Source: Corallococcus silvisoli
GTDB lineage: Bacteria > Myxococcota > Myxococcia > Myxococcales > Myxococcaceae
NCBI RefSeq assembly: GCF_009909145.1
Contig: NZ_JAAAPJ010000006.1
Location: forward strand, 1-64,000
DNA: 64,000 bases
Direction: 5' to 3'
This document shows positions 59,706-64,000 of this stretch, piece by piece. Position 1 is the first letter of the stretch, and the number at the start of each line of letters is the position of its first letter. The position numbers were made by a program, and so were the translations under genes. Below the pieces are notes generated by a model. That model made no database searches, was not told the origin of the DNA, and saw only the letters and a list, made by a program, of their open reading frames with translations.

Positions 59706-60059
59706 ATGCGCTGGATGCAGATGCTGGGATGTTGCCTGACAGTCATGAGCTTGTCGGCCTGTGGTTCGGATGACGCGGGGAAACAGGGACGGCTGGTGCT
59801 GCGCGATGCGCAGTCGCTGGACCTGGCGCAGGAGTGTGGTGTGGACCTGCCCCAGTGTCCCCAAGGCACCGCCTGCATCGCGTTCAAGATCGAGGGGACG
59901 CTTCGGGTGCGGTGCGTGGATGAATCCAAGGTGTGTGGAGAGATCGTGTCATGCACCGGCGGCACCGAGTGCGCAATCCTGACCTCGTATCCCGGTCAGG
60001 TCATCTGCTCTGGCAAGTGCACGTCTGACTGCGACTCAGCCGTGTCCAACACCCCGTGA
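59706..60059 (+). CDS. small Cys-rich lipoprotein
   Basis: A 117-residue lipoprotein: signal MRWMQMLGCCLTVMSLSAC with lipobox LSAC; the mature part has ten or so Cys in pairs (ECGVDLPQCPQGTAC, CGEIVSCTGGTEC, CSGKCTSDC), suggesting a disulfide-rich fold. ATG 59706 has GAAGGAG upstream and replaces a longer frame. Function unknown. Confidence 0.7.
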   Translation: MRWMQMLGCCLTVMSLSACGSDDAGKQGRLVLRDAQSLDLAQECGVDLPQCPQGTACIAFKIEGTLRVRCVDESKVCGEIVSCTGGTECAILTSYPGQVICSGKCTSDCDSAVSNTP

Positions 60060-60202
60060 GTCTGTATGACGTTGTGAGTGGGGATGGGGCTGTACGTCCT
60101 GCCCTCTATTGTTCAGGATAGGAAACGAACCCGCTCCAAGGCTGGACGCCTTTTCCTTGAACTATATACATCGCGTCCCTGACTTGCTCCGTGGGGGCTG
60201 TG

Positions 60203-60799
60203 ATGCGGAACTCCAGCAACATCATCCAGTTGTGCGTGGTGTTGCTCGTCACGGCGTGTGGCGGAGCAACCGCTCAGCGCGATCCGGCGGACGCGCAGGG
60301 TGAGGATGCGCCCGGGGCGGCCACGTCGGAGCTCTTGAGCTGCGGTCTGATCATCACCCGGGTGGTCAACCCCGGGGTCCCACTCACCTATACCATTCGG
60401 GTGCAGCGGGTGAACTGCACCGTGCCCCCCGAGTCCGTGGTGCTGGGCAACTCCATTGGCCATGACCCGGTGCTGTCGTTGGTCAGCAGCGAGCTGGGAG
60501 CCGTCGCCACCTACACGCAGAAGCAGAGCGTCAGTGGCAGTTCGCCCGTCACCCTCGGAGTGGTTCACGTCGACCCGGAGACGCTGGCCATCGTCAGGAG
60601 TACGAACCTGGCCGTGTACCTGGGGCGCGGCAACATCTCCTCGGGCACTCCGCGAATCGAAGCGGATGGAACGACCCTGACGGTGAGCGGCACCAAGAGT
60701 GGTGTCCTCCTGGGGGAGGTTGGCGGCGGAAGTCATTACGTCGCCACATACCCAGACTTCTTCACGAGCACGCTGGCTCCGACCCTCGTGGCTTACTGA
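60203..60799 (+). CDS. hypothetical lipoprotein
   Basis: A 198-residue lipoprotein: signal MRNSSNIIQLCVVLLVTAC (lipobox VTAC) followed by a beta-rich domain (LTYTIRVQRVNCTVPPES, TLTVSGTKSGVLLGEVGGG). No enzyme motif. It lies just before mbhA but has its own spacing of over 250 bases to it, with a separate sigma-54 promoter for mbhA in between. Confidence 0.65.
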   Translation: MRNSSNIIQLCVVLLVTACGGATAQRDPADAQGEDAPGAATSELLSCGLIITRVVNPGVPLTYTIRVQRVNCTVPPESVVLGNSIGHDPVLSLVSSELGAVATYTQKQSVSGSSPVTLGVVHVDPETLAIVRSTNLAVYLGRGNISSGTPRIEADGTTLTVSGTKSGVLLGEVGGGSHYVATYPDFFTSTLAPTLVAY

Positions 60800-60948
60800 G
60801 CGCGAAGGCGCGGTTGAAGCAGGGTCAGTAAGGGTAATCCCGTATGCGTCTGCGGTCGACGCGTGCGCGTCAGTCTGGAACGCAAAAGACAATCAAGAAT
60901 GGCGGTGTGCTGGGCCCCGTTCGAGGGGGGCTCCCTGGAAAACACAGC

Positions 60949-60962
60949 GGCACGAGAGCTGC
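60949..60962 (+). promoter_or_regulatory. sigma-54 promoter of mbhA
   Basis: CGGCACGAGAGCTGCTTTG has GG (60,949) and GC (60,961) spaced by 10 bases and matches TGGCACG-N4-TTGCT at nearly all positions. The M. xanthus mbhA gene is reported to be driven by a sigma-54 promoter, so the finding fits. Start of transcription near 60,973, some 85 bases before the ATG. Confidence 0.8.
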
Positions 60963-61056
60963 TTTGTTGTTTGAACGAACCGGACCCGTCCCCGCGTCCT
61001 GGTTCCCAACCCGTGGTTGGAAAACCCTCCAACCACCATTTGAAAGGGCGTCAAAG

Positions 61057-61860
61057 ATGACTGCGTATGTCGTTCAGAATCAGTGGGGTGGTTCGGGTGC
61101 CCCGTGGAATCCGGGCGGTCTCTGGGTCATCGGCAGCCGGCCCGGCCAGGGCGTCGTCGCGCTCAACGTCACGTCCAGCGACGGCGGCAAGACGCTGACG
61201 GGGACCATGACCTACAACGGTGAGGGCCCCATCGGCTTCCGCGGCACCCTGTCCGACGGCAACAACTACACGGTGGAGAACCAGTGGGGCGGCTCCTCCG
61301 CGCCCTGGCAGCCCGGCGGTGTCTGGGTCCTCGGCGCTCGGAAGGGCCAGCACATCGTCGCGCTCAACGTCACGTCCAGCGATGGCGGCAACACGCTGCT
61401 CGGCACCACGACCTACAACGGCGAGGGCCCCATCGGCTTCCGGAGCGAGCAGTCCAACGGCGGCGCGTACACGGTGGAGAACCAGTGGGGAGGCGCCTCC
61501 GCGCCCTGGCAGCCCGGTGGTGTCTGGGTCCTCGGCGCTCGGAAGGGCCAGAACGTCGTCGCGGTCGCGGTCACGTCCAGCGACGGCGGCAAGACGCTGA
61601 CGGGGACCATGACCTACAACGGTGAGGGCCCCATCGGCTTCCGCGGCACCCTGTCCGACGGCAACAACTACACGGTGGAGAACCAGTGGGGCGGCTCCTC
61701 CGCGCCCTGGCAGCCCGGCGGGCTCTGGATCATCGGCGCCCGGCAGAACCAGAACGTCGTGGCCCTCAACTTCACCTCCCCGGATGGTGGGAAGGCCCTG
61801 ACGGGGACCACGACCTACAACGGTGAAGGCCCCATCGGCTTCCGCGGCAAGTTGAACTGA
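61057..61860 (+). CDS. mbhA: myxobacterial hemagglutinin, OAA-family lectin
   Basis: A 267-residue protein consisting of four tandem repeats of about 67 residues, each with NQWGGS(S)APWQPGG, (V)WVLGARKGQ, VTSSDGGKTL and TYNGEGPIGFR. This is the size and repeat layout of M. xanthus MBHA, a lectin of the Oscillatoria agardhii agglutinin family that binds high-mannose glycans and appears during fruiting-body development. There is no signal peptide, as in the known protein. ATG 61057 follows GAAAGGG. A sigma-54 promoter precedes it and a hairpin ends it. Confidence 0.95.
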   Translation: MTAYVVQNQWGGSGAPWNPGGLWVIGSRPGQGVVALNVTSSDGGKTLTGTMTYNGEGPIGFRGTLSDGNNYTVENQWGGSSAPWQPGGVWVLGARKGQHIVALNVTSSDGGNTLLGTTTYNGEGPIGFRSEQSNGGAYTVENQWGGASAPWQPGGVWVLGARKGQNVVAVAVTSSDGGKTLTGTMTYNGEGPIGFRGTLSDGNNYTVENQWGGSSAPWQPGGLWIIGARQNQNVVALNFTSPDGGKALTGTTTYNGEGPIGFRGKLN

Positions 61861-61885
61861 CCCCCACGTATCAAGAGCAGCCCCA

Positions 61886-61914
61886 CCGGGCGGCCCCGCT
61901 TCAGGGTCGCCCGG
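61886..61914. terminator. hairpin between mbhA and the Fic gene
   Basis: CCGGGCG pairs with CGCCCGG, extended inward by CCC/GGG with a G-T pair; loop about 7 bases. It lies between two convergent genes and may stop both. No T-tract. Confidence 0.55.
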
Positions 61915-61925
61915 ATGCGCGGCGT

Positions 61926-63185
61926 TCAGCGCGGCGACAGGTACTCGGTGATCGCGTAGGTCCAGAGCTCCGTCGCGAGCGTGAGCGCGGAGACGCCGTG
62001 CTCGACCTCGGCGTCGAGCCCATCCCGCGACACGCTGAAGGTGTGTCCGGTGGGCACCGCCGAGGAGAAATACTTCAGGGCGATGCGCTCCGGACTGGGG
62101 GCGGTCATGCGAATGCCCGGAGGGACCGCACCCGCATCCGGAACCGGTGGCATCGAGTGGAAGAAGATCTCCACCTGTCGACCCTGGTGCTGGCCACGGA
62201 TGCTGAAGAGCGCCAGGGAGGTCTCTTGAAGGGGCGCCCACTCACGCTCCGTGAGCGCGGCCAGCTCGGAGGTCTGGAGCCTCGGACGACCGCTCTCGGG
62301 AGCGCGCACTTCCAGCCGTGCCGCGACCTCCCGGAGCGCTTCGTGGAGGGCGCGGGCGGCCTCGTACCACCTGCTGAACCGGGTCGGCGTCTCGGCCCGT
62401 GACGCTTCCATGTCGGGCTCGAGGACCTCACCGGCCGCTCGTTCGTACTCGTCGAAGCGCCGCTCCACCCCGTCGAGCGTCAGCTCCACCAGCGCGGTGA
62501 TGTCGCTCGAATGGGAGGACTGGAGCGCCGCGTGATACCGCGCACGGTCCTCGACCCTCAGCGCGATGGGGGGATAGTGCTCCCGCATCAGCAGCAGGTT
62601 GGCGAGCAGTCTCCCTGTCCGGCCGTTCCCATCCGTGAAGGGATGAATCGCCGCGAACCACGCATGCGCGATGGAGGAGGCGACCACCGGATGCTCGGTC
62701 CTGACTCCCGCCAGCCACGCGCCGAAAGTCCGCATCGCTTCGGGCACGTGGGTCGCTTCGGGAGGCACATGCGGTGTGCCCTCCATCCTCAGGTTGAGCC
62801 GCCGGTACACCCCCGCGTCCAGGGGCTCGATGCCGCGCAGGACGATGCCGTGCAGCTCGCGCACGTCCTGCTCACCCGGAGCCGTGTCCTCGCGGGACCG
62901 GGTCTCGATGAGGTCGAGCGCATGCGCGAGGTTCACCGCCTCGAAATGGTCCTTCAGGGGCGTGCCCGCGATGACGATGCCATCCTTCAGCACCGCGTGG
63001 GTTTCAGGCAGGGTCAGCCGGTTCCCTCCCATCGCATTCGAGTGGTACGCGTGCTCGCTCCGGAACGCGTGCCGCAGACTCTCCAGCGCCGAGGGCGGAG
63101 TCCTGGCGCAACGCAGCCGCCGCAGCCGCTCGGTCGCTTGCCGAAGCCTGGGCTCGATGCGCTCGCTCCACCGGTACGGATCCAC
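61926..63185 (-). CDS. Fic-domain protein (AMP/NMP-transferase family)
   Basis: A 419-residue Fic protein. The active-site motif HPFTDGNGRTGR (about residues 181-192) is complete, so nucleotide transfer to a target is expected. The N-terminal helix has SNAMGGN where class II/III enzymes carry the inhibitory (S/T)xxxE(G/N): the Glu is Gly. The C-terminal 170 residues are a separate alpha/beta domain without recognised match. GGAGG is 8 bases before GTG 63185; GTG 63194 is an alternative. No antitoxin gene is adjacent. Converges on mbhA. Confidence 0.85.
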   Translation of the reverse strand: MDPYRWSERIEPRLRQATERLRRLRCARTPPSALESLRHAFRSEHAYHSNAMGGNRLTLPETHAVLKDGIVIAGTPLKDHFEAVNLAHALDLIETRSREDTAPGEQDVRELHGIVLRGIEPLDAGVYRRLNLRMEGTPHVPPEATHVPEAMRTFGAWLAGVRTEHPVVASSIAHAWFAAIHPFTDGNGRTGRLLANLLLMREHYPPIALRVEDRARYHAALQSSHSSDITALVELTLDGVERRFDEYERAAGEVLEPDMEASRAETPTRFSRWYEAARALHEALREVAARLEVRAPESGRPRLQTSELAALTEREWAPLQETSLALFSIRGQHQGRQVEIFFHSMPPVPDAGAVPPGIRMTAPSPERIALKYFSSAVPTGHTFSVSRDGLDAEVEHGVSALTLATELWTYAITEYLSPR

Positions 63186-63386
63186 GGCACGCACCTCCAG
63201 TTCCCACGATAAGCACTCGCTTCAACCGGCCCGTCCACCATCGTGGCCTTTCACCCTGCGGACCTCGGCGGCGCCGGTTCGTGCACATTGCAACCCGGGC
63301 CCGGGGATGGCTCGCGCAACTCCCCGGAACATCTGGGCTCGACCTGGGGTCGCCCCGGTACGGCGGATGCAAAAGCCCCTCGGGTC

Positions 63387-63476
63387 ATGACCTTCGAATA
63401 CGCCGCGGGGATCGCGCTCGCGCTCCTGCTGACCGTCTATCTCGTCTACGCCCTGCTCCTGCCAGAGCGCTTCTAG
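63387..63476 (+). CDS. kdpF: K+-transporting ATPase subunit KdpF
   Basis: A 29-residue membrane peptide (MTFEYAAGIALALLLTVYLV then YALLLPERF), which is the typical KdpF: one helix ending in PERF. It starts the kdp operon, 9 bases before kdpA. It stabilises the KdpFABC potassium pump. The 200 bases upstream should hold the promoter; no KdpE site was identified. Confidence 0.88.
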   Translation: MTFEYAAGIALALLLTVYLVYALLLPERF

Positions 63477-63485
63477 GTGCCCGCC

Positions 63486-64000
63486 ATGACCCTCATTGGC
63501 TGGCTTCAGATCCTGTTGTTCTTCGCCGCGGTCCTCGCGTTGACGAAACCCGTGGGCCTCTACCTCTTCCACGTCTTCGAGTCCCCCACCCAGCCCCTGC
63601 CCCGAGTGCTCGGCCCCGTCGAGCGCGTCCTCCTGCGCCTGTGCGGCGTGGACCGCGCGCGGGAGCAGACGTGGGGGCGGTACACCGCCGCCCTGCTCGC
63701 CTTCAGCGCCATGAGCGTCGTGGGCCTCTACGTCCTCCAGCGGCTCCAGCACGTGCTCCCGTTCAATCCCCAGCACCTGCCCGCGGTGGGCCCGGCGCTC
63801 GCGTTCAACACCGCCGCCAGCTTCACCTCCAACACCAACTGGCAGTCGTACGCCGGTGAATCCACGATGAGCTACGCCACCCAGATGGTGGGCCTCACGT
63901 GGCAGAACTTCGCCTCCGCCGCCGCGGGCATGGGCGTGGCGCTCGCCCTGGCGCGAGGCCTCACCCGCCGGCCCGGCCCGGACGGCCACAAGACCCTGGG
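63486..64000 (+). CDS. kdpA: K+-transporting ATPase subunit KdpA, 5' part
   Basis: The first 171 codons of KdpA; the gene runs out of the window. Seen are the first helices (IGWLQILLFFAAVLALTKPV), YLFHVFES and the first selectivity-filter segment NTAASFTSNTNWQSYAGES, a KdpA signature. KdpA is the ion-conducting subunit of the high-affinity potassium pump; kdpB, C and probably the DE regulators should follow to the right. Confidence 0.93.
   Translation, partial: MTLIGWLQILLFFAAVLALTKPVGLYLFHVFESPTQPLPRVLGPVERVLLRLCGVDRAREQTWGRYTAALLAFSAMSVVGLYVLQRLQHVLPFNPQHLPAVGPALAFNTAASFTSNTNWQSYAGESTMSYATQMVGLTWQNFASAAAGMGVALALARGLTRRPGPDGHKTL

Noticed and set aside
61080..61850. DNA tandem repeat as a structural element
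   Set aside because: It is the coding repeat of the four-unit lectin MBHA.
63222..63989. 255-codon minus-strand frame opposite kdpFA
   Set aside because: Antisense to kdpF and kdpA, which have clear signatures; composition is that of a shadow frame.

Overview
The window looks like a chromosomal segment of a fruiting myxobacterium (Myxococcota, probably Corallococcus, Myxococcus or a close relative). Reasons seen in the sequence: very high GC with G/C-ending codons; a 267-residue four-repeat homologue of myxobacterial hemagglutinin (MBHA) behind a sigma-54 promoter; a DUSAM protein, a family largely confined to myxobacteria; FHA-type sigma-54 activators; and many lipoproteins. The first 22 bases are the 3' end of a 5S rRNA, followed by a strong terminator, so the window starts just after an rRNA operon.

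Layout. 0.3-4.7 kb: SbcCD/YhaNO-like nuclease pair. 5-14.8 kb: porin, small lipoproteins, histidine kinase with a coupled methyltransferase, ferritin-like protein, putative nucleic-acid methylase, hydrolase, and a molybdopterin oxidoreductase/cytochrome b pair. 15-25.2 kb: beta-helix lipoprotein, MecA-like penicillin-binding protein, MgtA-type P-type ATPase and an RND/MMPL exporter. 25.2-39.1 kb: a serine hydrolase gene cut in two by a 12.5-kb integrated element. 39-51.5 kb: GST, tandem PPC-type lipoproteins, an MlaF-like ATPase, ferritin-like lipoprotein, CPBP protease, a nuclease/deubiquitinase-like fusion and HflX. 51.7-59.5 kb: SpoIIIAA-like R3H ATPase, response regulator, GNAT, sigma factor, Imm33/DUF2185-type protein, and a sigma-54 activator next to a tiny peptide gene and an FHA-DnaJ protein. 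59.7-64 kb: lipoproteins, mbhA, a Fic protein and the start of kdpFA, which runs off the window.

The main discovery candidate is the element at 26,207-38,674. It has no terminase, portal or tail genes. It carries a P9-sized FtsK/HerA-type ATPase, a 443-residue capsid candidate of a size and pattern compatible with a double jelly-roll fold, a series of small membrane proteins (down to 35 residues), a membrane-anchored GH19 lysozyme, a tyrosine integrase, a serine resolvase and a plus-strand lipoprotein/DUSAM cargo pair. This fits a tailless, internal-membrane (PRD1/PM2-like) provirus. The host gene can be rejoined in frame (495 codons) at a shared TGG. The same join in the excised circle places a ribosome binding site in front of the element's four-gene operon at 37,079-38,671, which lacks one when integrated.

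Two more systems deserve attention. One is a sigma-54 activator with an FHA domain, divergent from a sigma-54 promoter that drives a 26-residue cationic peptide and an FHA-DnaJ protein. The other is a 921-residue protein joining a zinc ribbon, an endonuclease/exonuclease/phosphatase fold and a deubiquitinase-like C-terminal domain, translationally coupled to a CPBP membrane protease. All homology statements come from reading motifs by eye; no searches were run.
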